From the NCBI RefSeq assembly GCF_036010665.1, contig NZ_CP108581.1, forward strand, positions 2,647,501 through 2,711,500: a stretch of DNA of 64,000 nucleotides, written 5' to 3'. Shown piece after piece: positions 19,752-28,966 of the stretch (positions are counted from its first letter, which is position 1; every line of letters begins with the position of its first letter). Position numbers and translations under genes: made by a program. The notes beneath the pieces are model-generated. The model had not been told where the DNA came from. It saw nothing but the letters and a program-made list of their open reading frames with translations, and ran no database searches. The stretch comes from Microbispora sp. NBC_01189. GTDB taxonomy: Bacteria > Actinomycetota > Actinomycetes > Streptosporangiales > Streptosporangiaceae.

Positions 19752-20534
19752 TCAGGACGTGTTGCGGACGTAGACGAGCCGCAGGCCGATGAGCGTGAGC
19801 CAGGGCTCGTGCACGTCGATCGTACGGGCCTCGCCGATGACGAGCGGCGCGCCGGTGCCCGTGGCGACCACGGTGACGTCGTCGGGGTCGGCGGCGAGCT
19901 CGGCCGTCATGCGGTCCACGATGCCGTCGACCAGCCCGGCGAAGCCGTAGAGGATGCCCGACTGGAGCGCCTCCACGGTGTTCTTGGCGATCACCGACCT
20001 CGGCCGCACCAGCTCGACCTTGTGGAGCTGCGCCCCGGCCGTGGCCAGCGCGTCCACGGAGATCTCCAGGCCGGGGGCGGTCACCGCGCCGACGTACTCG
20101 CCCCGGGCCGAGACCGCGTCGAAGGAGGTCGCCGTGCCGAAGTCGACGATCACGCAGGGCCCGCCGTACAGGGTGGTGGCGGCGAGCGCGTTCACGATGC
20201 GGTCGCTGCCGACCTCCTTGGGGTTGTCCATCCGGACCGGCACGCCGGTGCGGACGCCCGGCTCGACGACCACCGCCGTGACGTCGCCGTAGTAGCGCCG
20301 GGACATCTCCCGCATCTCGTTGAGCACCGACGGGACCGTGGAGCAGATCGCGATGCCGCTGATGTCGGCGTCCTTGAGCAGCGGCGACTGCCCGAGCAGG
20401 CCCTGCAGCACCACCGCGATCTCGTCCGCCGTACGGCGGGGATCGGTCGCGATCCGCCAGTGCTCGATGACCTCTTCACCCTCGAACAGGCCCAGCACCG
20501 TATGGGTGTTGCTGACGTCGATGGTGAGAAGCAT
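19752..20534 (-). CDS. coaX: Type III pantothenate kinase CoaX
   Basis: A 260-residue enzyme that phosphorylates pantothenate, the first step of CoA synthesis. Motifs: MLLTIDVSNTHTVLGLF (phosphate 1), GSDRIVNALAA, and VIVDFGTATSFD (adenosine/phosphate 2). ATG 20534 is preceded by CATAAT (20541-20546) with a 6-nt gap, so it is probably leaderless, and that -10 box overlaps the stop codon of the upstream nadB-nadC gene. With panC nearby the region supplies CoA and NAD precursors. Confidence 0.94.
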   Translation of the reverse strand: MLLTIDVSNTHTVLGLFEGEEVIEHWRIATDPRRTADEIAVVLQGLLGQSPLLKDADISGIAICSTVPSVLNEMREMSRRYYGDVTAVVVEPGVRTGVPVRMDNPKEVGSDRIVNALAATTLYGGPCVIVDFGTATSFDAVSARGEYVGAVTAPGLEISVDALATAGAQLHKVELVRPRSVIAKNTVEALQSGILYGFAGLVDGIVDRMTAELAADPDDVTVVATGTGAPLVIGEARTIDVHEPWLTLIGLRLVYVRNTS

Positions 20535-20540
20535 CCCCCG

Positions 20541-20546
20541 ATTATG
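20541..20546 (-). promoter_or_regulatory. coaX -10 box inside the nadB-nadC stop codon
   Basis: CATAAT on the minus strand, 6 nt before the coaX ATG; positions 20542-20544 are also the TAA of the fusion gene. Confidence 0.6.
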
Positions 20547-23046
20547 CCCCACGAAGATCTAGACCCAGGTCGAGTGCCGGGGCCGAGTGGGTGAGCGCGC
20601 CGACCGCGAGGTAGTCGACTCCGGTCTCGGCGACCGCGCGTGCCGCGTCCAGGGTCAGCCCGCCGCTCGACTCCAGCCGTGCCCGGCCGTCCACCAGGCG
20701 TACGGCCTCGGCGAGCTGGTCCACGGTGAAGTTGTCGAGGAGGATCTCGTCGGCTCCCTCGGCGAGGACCGGCTCGATCTGGTCGATCCGGTCCACCTCG
20801 ACCTCGATGGGCAGGCCGGGGAAGGCCCGCCGCACGGCGCGGAAGGCCTCGGCGACGCCTCCGGCGGCCACGACGTGGTTGTCCTTGATGAGCGCGGCGT
20901 CGTGTAGGCCCATCCGGTGGTTCACGCCGCCGCCCGCCCGTACGGCGTACTTCTCCAGGACGCGCAGGCCCGGCAGGGTCTTGCGGCTGTCGCGGACGCG
21001 GGCGCCGGTGCCCTCGACGGCGTCCACCCAGCGCCGGGTCTGGGTGGCGACGCCGGACAGGTGCGTGAGGAAGTTGAGCGCGGTGCGCTCCAGCGTGAGC
21101 AGGTCGCGGGTGGCGCCGCGCACGGTCATCACCACGTCGCCGGGGCGCACGCGGTCGCCGTCCGCGGCGTGCCGCTCGACCTCGGCTCCCCCGGCGGCCT
21201 GGCGGAAGACGGCCTCGGCGACGGCCAGGCCGGCGACCACGCCCTCCTTCCGCGCCACCACGTCGGCGACCGCGCGCTGGCCGGCCGGGATCGTGGCGAC
21301 CGAGGTGACGTCCTGTTCCCCGGCCAGGTCCTCGTCCAGGGCGGCGCGGACGAGGCCGAGCACGGCGTCCGGGTCGAGGCCGTCCGCGTGCAGTTCCGTC
21401 CGCAGGTCGTCGTGGGGCGTGTGCGTCAAGGTCAGTCCCTCCGCCGTCAGGGTGATGTCGATGTGCGCCCGCCAGCGCGCGTCGTCGCGGTCGGGGTGGT
21501 CCTCCCGCCAGTGGGAGCCGCGCGTCTCCTCGCGCACGGCCGCCGCGGCGACCAGCGCGGACGCGACGGTGAGGAGGTTGGTCGCCTCCCACGACTCCGT
21601 GCAGGGCTCGACGGCGACCGGGGTCCAGCGGGCGTCGGAGAGCGCGCGGGCGACCTCCGCGAGGCTGCGGTCGCCGCGCAGCACCCCGGCGCCGCGGCTC
21701 ATGTGGCTCTGGATCCGGGCGCGGGTACGCGGGTCCGCCAGCCCCTCGGGCCGGTCGTCGCGCGGGGCCGGCTCGCGCGGCGCGAGGTCGCGCGCGGCCA
21801 GGTCGGCGGCGATGCGCTCGCCGTAGACGAGCCCTTCGAGCAGGGAGTTGGAGGCCAGGCGGTTGGCGCCGTGGACGCCCGTGCAGGCCACCTCGCCGCA
21901 GGCGTACAGGCCGGGCACGCTGGTCCTGCCGTACAGGTCGGTGCGCACGCCGCCGCTCGCGTAGTGGGCGGCGGGGGCGACGGGGACGGGCTCGGTGACG
22001 GGGTCGATGCCGTGCTCCCGGCAGACGGCGAGGATGGTCGGGAAGCGGGTGCGCCACCTGTCCTCGCCGAAGCCGGTGGCGTCCAGGTAGACGTGGTCGG
22101 CGCCGGTCTCGCCCATCCTGCGCATGATCGCCTTGGCGACGACGTCGCGGGGCGCGAGGTCGGCCAGTTCGTGGACGCCACGCATGAAGCGCTCGCCCGC
22201 CGCGTCGACGAGCACCGCGCCCTCGCCGCGCACGGCCTCGGAGACGAGGGGCTGCTGGCCGGTCGAGCCCGCCCCGAGCCACAGGACCGTGGGGTGGAAC
22301 TGCACGAACTCGATGTCCCTGACCACCGCGCCGGCCCGCAGGGCCAGCGCGACGCCGTCCCCGGTGGAAACGACGGGGTTGGTGGTGGCCGCGTAGATCT
22401 GGCCCATGCCGCCGCTGGCGAGCACCACGGCCCCGGCCCGTACGGCGCCCACGCCGTCGCGGGCGCCCTCGCCCATCACGTGGAGCGTGACCCCGCAGGC
22501 ACGGCCCTCGGCGTCGAGGAGCAGGTCGAGGGCGAGGGCGTGCTCGATGACCTCGATGCGGGGCTCGGCGAGCACCGCCTCGGCCAGTGCCCGCTGCACC
22601 TCGGCGCCGGTGGCGTCGCCGCCCGCGTGGACGATGCGGTTGCGCCGGTGCCCGCCCTCGCGGGTGAGCTGGAGCCCTCCGTCGACGTCCCGGTCGAACT
22701 CGGCGCCGTGGCTCATCAGCCGCTTCAGCGCGTCGGGACCCTCGGTGACCAGGATCCGTACGGCCTCCTCGTCGCACAGGCCGACCCCGGCGACGAGCGT
22801 GTCCCTGAGGTGCTCGTCGGGCGTGTCCTCGGGGTCGAGGACGGCGGCGATCCCGCCCTGCGCCCAGCGGGTGGACCCGGCCGACAGGACGTCCTTGGTG
22901 ACCACGAGCACCCGCGCCCGCGGGTCGAGCTCGACGTGGCGCAGCGCCACGGTGAGGCCGGCGATGCCGGAGCCGATCACGACCGCGTCGGCCTCGACGG
23001 TCCAGCCGGGTGCGGGGGCGGTGAGTCTGCGTGCGAGCGCCACCAT
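20542..23046 (-). CDS. nadB-nadC: NadB-NadC fusion: L-aspartate oxidase / nicotinate-nucleotide pyrophosphorylase
   Basis: One uninterrupted 834-codon frame joins two enzymes of de novo NAD synthesis. The N-terminal half is L-aspartate oxidase: FAD motif VVIGSGIAGLTVAL, GSTRWAQGGIAAVL, and active-site EFVQFHPT and HYASGGVRTD. From about residue 545 it becomes quinolinate phosphoribosyltransferase: RDSRKTLPGLR, AGGGVNHRMGLHDAALIKDN, DEILLDNF. NadA, which makes quinolinate between them, is not in the window. The start is ATG 23046 (AAGGGG at 8 nt); ATG 23067 upstream lies in an operator-like dyad. A sequencing error could join two genes, but a single in-frame change at a stop would be needed. 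Confidence 0.93.
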   Translation of the reverse strand: MVALARRLTAPAPGWTVEADAVVIGSGIAGLTVALRHVELDPRARVLVVTKDVLSAGSTRWAQGGIAAVLDPEDTPDEHLRDTLVAGVGLCDEEAVRILVTEGPDALKRLMSHGAEFDRDVDGGLQLTREGGHRRNRIVHAGGDATGAEVQRALAEAVLAEPRIEVIEHALALDLLLDAEGRACGVTLHVMGEGARDGVGAVRAGAVVLASGGMGQIYAATTNPVVSTGDGVALALRAGAVVRDIEFVQFHPTVLWLGAGSTGQQPLVSEAVRGEGAVLVDAAGERFMRGVHELADLAPRDVVAKAIMRRMGETGADHVYLDATGFGEDRWRTRFPTILAVCREHGIDPVTEPVPVAPAAHYASGGVRTDLYGRTSVPGLYACGEVACTGVHGANRLASNSLLEGLVYGERIAADLAARDLAPREPAPRDDRPEGLADPRTRARIQSHMSRGAGVLRGDRSLAEVARALSDARWTPVAVEPCTESWEATNLLTVASALVAAAAVREETRGSHWREDHPDRDDARWRAHIDITLTAEGLTLTHTPHDDLRTELHADGLDPDAVLGLVRAALDEDLAGEQDVTSVATIPAGQRAVADVVARKEGVVAGLAVAEAVFRQAAGGAEVERHAADGDRVRPGDVVMTVRGATRDLLTLERTALNFLTHLSGVATQTRRWVDAVEGTGARVRDSRKTLPGLRVLEKYAVRAGGGVNHRMGLHDAALIKDNHVVAAGGVAEAFRAVRRAFPGLPIEVEVDRIDQIEPVLAEGADEILLDNFTVDQLAEAVRLVDGRARLESSGGLTLDAARAVAETGVDYLAVGALTHSAPALDLGLDLRGA

Positions 23047-23060
23047 GAGGGGATCCCCTT

Positions 23061-23075
23061 TCGTCATAATGACGA
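23061..23075. promoter_or_regulatory. 15-bp dyad upstream of nadB-nadC
   Basis: TCGTCAT-A-ATGACGA, perfect 7-bp arms about one central base, ends 15 nt before the chosen start codon. Position and symmetry fit a repressor operator controlling NAD synthesis (NrtR/NiaR-like proteins do this in other bacteria), but I do not recognise the motif. Confidence 0.5.
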
Positions 23076-23112
23076 TAACGCCCCTCGTCGAGTGGTCCCG
23101 CCCCGGCCCCTC

Positions 23113-23964
23113 CTAGAGCGTGAGGACCATGTTGTCGATCAGGCGGGTGGTGCCCACCTTGGCGGCGACGGCCAGGACCGCCTCGCCGCGGTGGTCGCCG
23201 CCCACCGGCGCGAACGTCGCGGGATCGGCCAGGATCAGGTAGTCGAGCAGCAGCGGCGGGCCGAACCGGGCCGCCTCCTCCAGCACGGCCCTGGCCGCGT
23301 CGAGGACCCCGGCCGGCCCGGCCTGTGCCCGCGCGGCGCCGGCGCTCAGGGCCCGCGACAGCGCGAGAGCCGTACGGCGGTCGGCCTCCGACAGGTACCG
23401 GTTGCGGCTCGACAGCGCCAGCCCGTCGGGCTCGCGTACGGTCGGGGCGGCCACGATCGAGACCGGGACGTCGAGGTCGGCCGTCATCCGCCGGATCAGC
23501 GCGAGCTGCTGGGCGTCCTTCTGCCCGAAGACCGCGACGTCCGGCCGCACCAGGTTGAACAGCTTGAGCACCACGGTCAGCACGCCGTCGAAGTGACCCG
23601 GGCGGAAGGCGCCCTCGGCCGTGCCGCCCATGCCGCCCGCCGAGACCTCCACCTGCCGGTCGGGCCGGTACATGTCCTCGGCCGAGGGCGCGAAGACCAC
23701 GGCCACGCCCTCCTCCTCGCACACCCGGAGATCGGCGTCGAACGTGCGGGGATAGCGGGAGAAGTCCTCGTGGGGACCGAACTGCAGGGGGTTGACGAAC
23801 ACGCTCACGACCACGTGGTCGGCGTGCTCGCGCGCCAGCCGGACCAGCGACCGGTGGCCCTCGTGGAGCGCCCCCATCGTGGGGACCAGGGCGATCCTGC
23901 CCGCGCCGAGGGCATCCCTCGCCCTGGCGAGGGCGTCCCGGTCGGCGGCCACGGTCACGTCCAT
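23113..23964 (-). CDS. panC: Pantothenate synthetase PanC
   Basis: A 283-residue ligase that joins pantoate and beta-alanine using ATP. The HIGH-like motif is [41 protein letters not shown] and the KMSKS-like LSSRNRYLS are all in place. The start ATG 23964 overlaps the upstream DUF2520 stop by 10 nt, so they are co-translated. It is followed by nadB-nadC on the same strand 66 nt on. Confidence 0.95.
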   Translation of the reverse strand: MDVTVAADRDALARARDALGAGRIALVPTMGALHEGHRSLVRLAREHADHVVVSVFVNPLQFGPHEDFSRYPRTFDADLRVCEEEGVAVVFAPSAEDMYRPDRQVEVSAGGMGGTAEGAFRPGHFDGVLTVVLKLFNLVRPDVAVFGQKDAQQLALIRRMTADLDVPVSIVAAPTVREPDGLALSSRNRYLSEADRRTALALSRALSAGAARAQAGPAGVLDAARAVLEEAARFGPPLLLDYLILADPATFAPVGGDHRGEAVLAVAAKVGTTRLIDNMVLTL

Positions 23965-24845
23965 ATGTTCCCTCCCAGGGCGTCCAGCAGGCGTTCGGCC
24001 GCCTCCGGCTTGAGCAGCCCCGCCGCCAGCGCCCGGTCGGCGGTGAGCCGCGCCAGGGCGACGTACGCGTCCGCGGCCTCGGGGGCGGCCAGGATGAGCG
24101 CGTCCACGTGCTTGCGCACGGTGCCGGCGTCGCCGCGGACGACCGGCCCGGTGAGCCCGCCGATGCCGAGACGCAGCACGTTGTCGAGGGCCGCGCCGAG
24201 CAGCGGCCCGAGCATGCGGCCGGGATGCTCGACACCGATCTTCGCGAGCAGCTCCTGCGACTCGGCGATGAGCGTCACCATGTGGTTGGCCGCCCCGGCG
24301 ATCGCCGCGTGGTAGAGCGGCCGGTCCTGGTCGGCGATCCACACCGGCTCGCCGCCCATCTCGATGACCAGCGCCTCGGCCACCGGCCGCAGCGTGTCGG
24401 GCGCGGTGACGCCGAACGAGCAGCCGTTGAGCTTGGTCAGGTCGTCGCTCCGGCCCGTGAAGGTCATCACCGGGTGCAGCGCGAGCGGCAGCGCCCCCGC
24501 CTCGGCGGCGGGGTCGAGCACGCCGAGGCCGTACGCGCCGCTGGCGTGCACGAGCAGCTTGCCGCGCAGGTCGGCGCCGGTGGCGGCGAGGCCGGAGACC
24601 AGGCCGGGCAGCACGTCGTCCGGCACGGTGAGCAGCACGAGCTCGGACCTCGCGATCACCTCCTCCGGCCTGCTGAGCGTGCGGCCGAGACGGTCGGCGG
24701 CACGCCGGTGCGACGCGTCGGACACGCCGCTGGCCGCCACCACACGATGACCCGCGAGCATGAGCGCGGCCCCGAGCACGGAGCCGACCCGTCCCGCGCC
24801 GAGCACTCCCACGGCGAGCCGCGCCGGGCGGTCACTTGTGTCCAT
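23955..24845 (-). CDS. Rossmann-fold and DUF2520 domain protein
   Basis: 296 residues: NAD(P)-binding [17 protein letters not shown] (residues ~12-28), [25 protein letters not shown], then a helical C-terminal DUF2520 domain resembling 6-phosphogluconate dehydrogenase-like dimerisation domains. Genes of this family lie directly upstream of panC in many actinobacteria, so it is often guessed to be a ketopantoate reductase substitute; this is not proven. ATG 24845 is chosen; 22 upstream codons are not conserved-looking. Confidence 0.85.
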   Translation of the reverse strand: MDTSDRPARLAVGVLGAGRVGSVLGAALMLAGHRVVAASGVSDASHRRAADRLGRTLSRPEEVIARSELVLLTVPDDVLPGLVSGLAATGADLRGKLLVHASGAYGLGVLDPAAEAGALPLALHPVMTFTGRSDDLTKLNGCSFGVTAPDTLRPVAEALVIEMGGEPVWIADQDRPLYHAAIAGAANHMVTLIAESQELLAKIGVEHPGRMLGPLLGAALDNVLRLGIGGLTGPVVRGDAGTVRKHVDALILAAPEAADAYVALARLTADRALAAGLLKPEAAERLLDALGGNIWT

Positions 24846-25051
24846 GACGCCTCCCCTCGGTTCAGCGTAGCGGCGGCGCTCCCGCCGGCCCGGTGCCAGG
24901 TCGTGCCGCACGGATCAGGCCATGCCGAGTATGACCACGGCGGGCCCGACGGTCGGATTTTGTCCCGTTTCTAACGGGCCTATGTTGAGCTACAGGTACG
25001 AATGTGACTGATTTTCGCCACGGCCCGCGCGTGTCGGTAGCGTGATGCGGT

Positions 25052-26020
25052 GTGGAGGTCACCTGGCGGGAGGCCGTCGAGCGCGCGCTCTACGGCGCGG
25101 AGGGCTTCTACCTGCGGGAGCGCCCCGGCCGCCATTTCCGCACCTCGGTCCAGGCCTCACCGGTCTTCGCCGGGGCGGTGCTGCGCCTGCTGGAGCGGGT
25201 CGACGCGACCCTCGGGCACCCCGGCGTGGTCGGCTTCGCGGACGTGGGCAGTGGCGACGGCCTGCTGGCCGCCCGCGTCGTGGCGGCCGCGCCGCCGGAC
25301 CTCGCGGCCCGGCTGCGGGCCGTCGCGGTGGACCTGTCCCCCCGGCCCGGCGGGCTCGATCCCCGGGTCGCCTGGGAGCCGGCGGTCCCGTACGGGATCA
25401 CCGGGCTGATCGTCGCCAACGAGTGGCTGGACAACGTGCCCCTCGACGTCGCCGAGATGACCCCCGCGGGCCCCCGCCTGGTGCTCGTCGACCCGGCGAC
25501 CGGAGCGGAGCGGCCGGGTCCCGTCCCCGATCCGGAGGACCTGGCCTGGCTGGACCGCTGGTGGCCGCTGGGCCGGGCCGGGGAGCGCGCGGAGATCGGC
25601 CGCCCCCGCGACGAGGCGTGGGCGGCGGTGATCGCGCGGCTGGCGCGCGGCACGGCGGTCGCCGTGGACTACGCCCATCTCGCCGGGCGGCGCCCCGCCC
25701 TCGGCACGCTGACCGGTTATCGCGACGGCTCGGCGGTACCCGCCGTACCGGACGGGTCGTGCGACGTCACCGCCCACGTCGCGCTGGACGCCTGCGCGGC
25801 GGCCGGCGAGCGGGCGGGCGCGCGGGCGTCCACGCTCACGACGCAGCGGGAGGCGCTGCGCGACCTGGGGGTCACCGGCGCCCGGCCGCCGCTCGCGCTC
25901 GCGTCCGCCGATCCCGCCGGCTACGTGCGCGCACTCGGCCGGGCCTCCCAGGAGGCCGAGCTCATCGACCCCGCCGGTCTCGGCGGCTTCGGCTGGCTCA
26001 GCCAGGTCGTCAGACGGTGA
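25052..26020 (+). CDS. MidA/NDUFAF7-family SAM-dependent methyltransferase
   Basis: A 322-residue COG1565-type protein. Recognisable parts are FYLRERPGRHFRTSVQASPVF at the N-terminus, the SAM motif FADVGSGDGLLAA, ANEWLDNVPLDV (the ANExxDxxP signature of the family), and a C-terminal GxFxxLxQ-like end. In mitochondria NDUFAF7 dimethylates an arginine of NDUFS2 during complex I assembly; a NuoD (NDUFS2) homologue lies 3 kb downstream. GTG 25052 follows TAGCGT (25038-25043) by 8 nt, so it is likely leaderless. Convergent with the P450 gene, with 11-bp overlap. Confidence 0.85.
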   Translation: MEVTWREAVERALYGAEGFYLRERPGRHFRTSVQASPVFAGAVLRLLERVDATLGHPGVVGFADVGSGDGLLAARVVAAAPPDLAARLRAVAVDLSPRPGGLDPRVAWEPAVPYGITGLIVANEWLDNVPLDVAEMTPAGPRLVLVDPATGAERPGPVPDPEDLAWLDRWWPLGRAGERAEIGRPRDEAWAAVIARLARGTAVAVDYAHLAGRRPALGTLTGYRDGSAVPAVPDGSCDVTAHVALDACAAAGERAGARASTLTTQREALRDLGVTGARPPLALASADPAGYVRALGRASQEAELIDPAGLGGFGWLSQVVRR

Positions 26021-27221
26021 CCTTCAGCGACTCCAGGCCGCGCATGATGTAGCTCGGCTTCCAGGCGGGCTCCTCGGCGAGTTCCAGGCGGGGCGCGAGC
26101 CGCAGCAGCGCGGCGAACGACTCCGCCATCTCGACCCGCGCCAGCGGGGCGCCCAGGCAGAAGTGGATGCCCGCGCCGAACGAGATGTGCGGATTGTCCA
26201 CCCGGCCGACGTCGAGGCGGTCGGGCTCGTCGAAGACCTCGGGGTCCCGGTTGGCCGAGCCGAACAGCAGCGCGACCTCCGCGCCCCGGGGGATCGTCAC
26301 CCCGCCTGCCTCGACGTCCTCCAGCACCCACCGCTCGAACATCTGCGCCGGGGTGTCGTAGCGCAGCACCTCCTCGACCGCCGCCGGCATCAGGCCGGGG
26401 TCGGCGCGCAGCCGCGCCAGCTCGCCGGGGTTGCGGAACAGCGCCCACCACCCGCTGCCGGTGGCGTTGACCGTGGCCTCGTGCCCGGCGTTGAGCAGCA
26501 GCACGCAGGTGCCGATCAGCTCGTCCTCGGTGAGCCGGTCGCCGTCGTCCACGACCTGCGCGAGCGCCGAGATCATGTCGTCGCCCGGCCGCTCCCGGCG
26601 GGCCCTGGCCAGGTCGCGCAGGTACGCCGCGAACTCGGTCGCGGCGCGTACGGCCGTGTGCTGGGCCTCCGGCGAGGGGTGCAGCTCGTACATGCCGCAG
26701 ATGTCCGCCGACCAGGGGCGCAGGAGGTGGCGGTCGGCCTCCGGCACGCCCAGCATCTCGGCGATCACCGTGACCGGCAGCGGCTCGGCCACCTCGGCCA
26801 GCAGGTCGCCGCCGCCGCGCTCGACCAGGCCCTCGGTCAGCTCCGTCGCGATCCTCCGTACGCGCGGGCGCAGGGACTCGACCATCCGGGGCGTGAACGC
26901 CTTGGACACCAGGCGGCGCAGGCGGGTGTGGACCGGCGGCTCCACGTCGAGCATCCCGGCCCGGATCACCCGCCAGAAGGGCTCCTGGAAGTCCGGCTCG
27001 GGCTCCCGGCCGAACTCCTCGTGCGTCGCCGTGTGCAGGTAGGACCGGCCCAGGCGGCGGTCGCGCAGCAGCGCGTTCACGTCGGCGTGCCGGGCGACGA
27101 GCCACTGCCCGGCCGGCTCGAAGAAGCTGACCGGATCGTTGTCCCGCAGGTCGCGGTAGGCGTCGTACGGGTGGGCCACGAACTCCGGATTCCAGGGATC
27201 AAACTTCACATAGGACACCAT
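26010..27221 (-). CDS. Cytochrome P450
   Basis: A 403-residue bacterial class I P450. The heme-thiolate Cys355 is in FGAGIHFCLGAPLAR, the I-helix oxygen-binding motif is LLNAGHEATVN (Ala-Gly-x-Glu, with Ala-Thr after it), and the K-helix ExxR is EEVLRYD. No ferredoxin or reductase gene is adjacent, and the substrate is unknown. Start ATG 27221 is preceded by GAGAGG. It is most like the CYP107/CYP105-type hydroxylases of actinomycetes by general layout, but the family number cannot be set by eye. Confidence 0.93.
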   Translation of the reverse strand: MVSYVKFDPWNPEFVAHPYDAYRDLRDNDPVSFFEPAGQWLVARHADVNALLRDRRLGRSYLHTATHEEFGREPEPDFQEPFWRVIRAGMLDVEPPVHTRLRRLVSKAFTPRMVESLRPRVRRIATELTEGLVERGGGDLLAEVAEPLPVTVIAEMLGVPEADRHLLRPWSADICGMYELHPSPEAQHTAVRAATEFAAYLRDLARARRERPGDDMISALAQVVDDGDRLTEDELIGTCVLLLNAGHEATVNATGSGWWALFRNPGELARLRADPGLMPAAVEEVLRYDTPAQMFERWVLEDVEAGGVTIPRGAEVALLFGSANRDPEVFDEPDRLDVGRVDNPHISFGAGIHFCLGAPLARVEMAESFAALLRLAPRLELAEEPAWKPSYIMRGLESLKVTV

Positions 27222-27274
27222 AACGGTAAAGCGCCTCTCACCAGGGGACTTGCCGGATCGCCCGTTCTCCGGGT

Positions 27275-27280
27275 TATAGT
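27275..27280 (+). promoter_or_regulatory. -10 box of the SAM-IV riboswitch transcript
   Basis: TATAGT, near consensus, about 7 nt before the aptamer's 5' strand. The -35 is weak (TTGCCG at 27250-27255, 19-bp spacing). Confidence 0.55.
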
Positions 27281-27285
27281 GCGCT

Positions 27286-27410
27286 CAGGTCATGAGTGCC
27301 AGCGTCAAGCCCCGGCTTGCTGGCCGGCAACCCTCGCGCTCGCGGCGGGGTGCCCCGGGTGAGGACCGGGTCCGGCGCGCGGTGCGCCGGGCAAGCGCGG
27401 GCTCCGCCGT
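27286..27410 (+). ncRNA. SAM-IV riboswitch
   Basis: The block GGTCATGAGTGCCAGCGTCA, then AGCCCCGGCTTGCTGGCCGG and CAACCC, then GGGGTGCCCCGGGTGAGGACC, matches the SAM-IV class of actinomycetes. P1 pairs GGTC (27288-27291 region) with GACC (~27364-27367). The GC-rich 3' extension GGCAAGCGCGGG fits the class-specific outer hairpin. SAM-IV senses S-adenosylmethionine and normally represses sulfur/methionine genes. Confidence 0.92.
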
Positions 27411-27452
27411 ACGACGCCATGGCAGGGGTCCCTGACCCGAGGAGACCTGGCG

Positions 27453-28763
27453 TTGTCCGCTCTCACCTTCGTTCCGCAGCAGCCCGCCACCCCCGTGTCC
27501 GAGCCCAACGCCGTGTCCGAGCCCAACCCCGTGTCCGAGCCTGTACGCACACCCGCGGTCGTGGGCGCTGACCTGGAGGTCCCGGTCCGGGGCGGCCGGC
27601 TCGTGCCGTACGCGAACCTCGACTACGCGGCGAGCGCGCCCTGTCTGGAGCCGGTGAACACCGCCGTCGCGGCGGCGCTGCCGGCCTACTCCAGCGTGCA
27701 CCGGGGCGCGGGCTACGCCTCGCAGCTCACGACCCAGCGGTACGAGCAGGCCAGGCACACCGTGCGGGCCTTCGTCGGCGCCCGCCCCGGCGACGCCCTC
27801 GTCTTCGTGCGCAACACCACCGACGCGATGAACCTGCTGGCCCGCAGCCTCCCCGAGGGCACCACGGTCGTCGTGTTCGGCACCGAGCACCACGCCTCGC
27901 TGCTGCCCTGGGCCGACGCCGTACGGCTCGATCCCCCCGCCTTCCCCGGCGAGGCCGTCCGGGCCGCCGACGAGGCCCTCGCGGCGATCGAGGGCCGGGC
28001 CCTGCTCGTCGTGACCGCCGCGTCCAACGTCACCGGAGAGCTGTGGCCGATCGCCGGGCTCGCGCACATCGCGCACCGGCACGGCGCGCGGATCGCCGTG
28101 GACGCCGCCCAGTTCGTCCCGCACCGCGGCCTCAACCTCGCCGCGCTCGACCTCGACTACGTCGCCTTCTCCGGGCACAAGCTCTACGCGCCGTTCGGCG
28201 CGGGCGTGCTCGCCGGCCGGCCCGACTGGCTCGCCGCCGCCGACCCCTACCTGCGCGGCGGCGGAGCCGTACGGGCGGTGGGTGAGACCACCGAGTGGAG
28301 CGACGACCCCGAGGCGCGGCACGAGGCGGGGACGCCCAACGTGCTCGGCGCGGTCGCGCTCGCCGCCGCCTGCGACGCCCTCGCCGCGACCGGCTGGACC
28401 CCGCTGGTGCGGGAGGAGGAGCGGCTGCTCGCCCGCCTGCGCGCCGGACTCGCCGCGATCCCCGGCGTACGCGAACTGTCACTGTGGGGGCCGGACCACC
28501 CGCGCGTCGGGATCGTGTCGTTCGTCGTGGAGGGCCGCCCGGCCCGGGAGGTCGCCGAGATCCTCTCGGCCGAGCACGGCATCGGCGTCAGGGACGGCAA
28601 GTTCTGCGCCCACCCCTTCGTCCGACACCTCCTCGGCGGCGCGGAGGACGAGGGCTGCGCCGACGGCACGGTCAGCGCCGTACGCGCCTCGATCGGCATC
28701 GGCACGACCGAGGAACACGTCGACCGCCTCGTCACCGCCCTCCGCGAAATCGCCCCCGCCTGA
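27453..28763 (+). CDS. Class-V aminotransferase / cysteine-desulfurase-like enzyme under SAM-IV control
   Basis: A 436-residue PLP enzyme of the SufS/NifS superfamily. The PLP lysine is in [13 protein letters not shown]; upstream are [12 protein letters not shown] and [10 protein letters not shown] (the Asp that binds the pyridine nitrogen). The mobile Cys loop carries [12 protein letters not shown], so a Cys is near the usual position. Riboswitch control points to sulfur or methionine metabolism. TTG 27453 has GAGGAG 8 nt upstream. The N-terminal ~45 residues are an unconserved tail with three VSEPN-type repeats (18-bp DNA unit, 27495-27548). Confidence 0.88.
   Translation: MSALTFVPQQPATPVSEPNAVSEPNPVSEPVRTPAVVGADLEVPVRGGRLVPYANLDYAASAPCLEPVNTAVAAALPAYSSVHRGAGYASQLTTQRYEQARHTVRAFVGARPGDALVFVRNTTDAMNLLARSLPEGTTVVVFGTEHHASLLPWADAVRLDPPAFPGEAVRAADEALAAIEGRALLVVTAASNVTGELWPIAGLAHIAHRHGARIAVDAAQFVPHRGLNLAALDLDYVAFSGHKLYAPFGAGVLAGRPDWLAAADPYLRGGGAVRAVGETTEWSDDPEARHEAGTPNVLGAVALAAACDALAATGWTPLVREEERLLARLRAGLAAIPGVRELSLWGPDHPRVGIVSFVVEGRPAREVAEILSAEHGIGVRDGKFCAHPFVRHLLGGAEDEGCADGTVSAVRASIGIGTTEEHVDRLVTALREIAPA
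27495..27548. repeat. Three 18-bp tandem repeats in the aminotransferase 5' end
   Basis: GTGTCCGAGCCCAACNCC in tandem at 27495, 27513 and 27531 (third copy diverged at its end), encoding [18 protein letters not shown]. Confidence 0.85.
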
Positions 28764-28893
28764 CCACGGAACGCGTCTCCGCGAGGAGCTTCCTCGCGCC
28801 TTCCTCGATCACGGCAGGGGAGACGCCGGCCTCGTGCAGTTCCTGCTCGATGTCGGCCCAGTCCCCCGGTGTCCTCTTCGGCAGGCTCGCCAC
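28732..28893 (-). CDS. Small 53-residue protein, antisense to the aminotransferase end
   Basis: The frame reads [20 protein letters not shown] and continues with [20 protein letters not shown], a compact acidic helix pair with strong third-position GC. GTG 28893 has a TATCCT -10 (28901-28906) 7 nt upstream, a leaderless start like others in the window. It overlaps the 3' end of the aminotransferase gene by 32 bp on the opposite strand. No family is recognised. Confidence 0.55.
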   Translation of the reverse strand: MASLPKRTPGDWADIEQELHEAGVSPAVIEEGARKLLAETRSVVRRGRFRGGR

Positions 28894-28966
28894 GGACGGC
28901 AGGATAGCCGTCACCGGGCTGCGGCTCGGTGAGTTCGGGCGCCACGGGCGTGAAAGCATGGACGGT

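Noticed and set aside
20192-24315. Very long frames of over 1000 codons on both strands
   Set aside because: They are shadows of nadB-nadC, panC and DUF2520 in high-GC DNA: Arg/Pro/Gly-rich, no motifs, and they cross several real genes.
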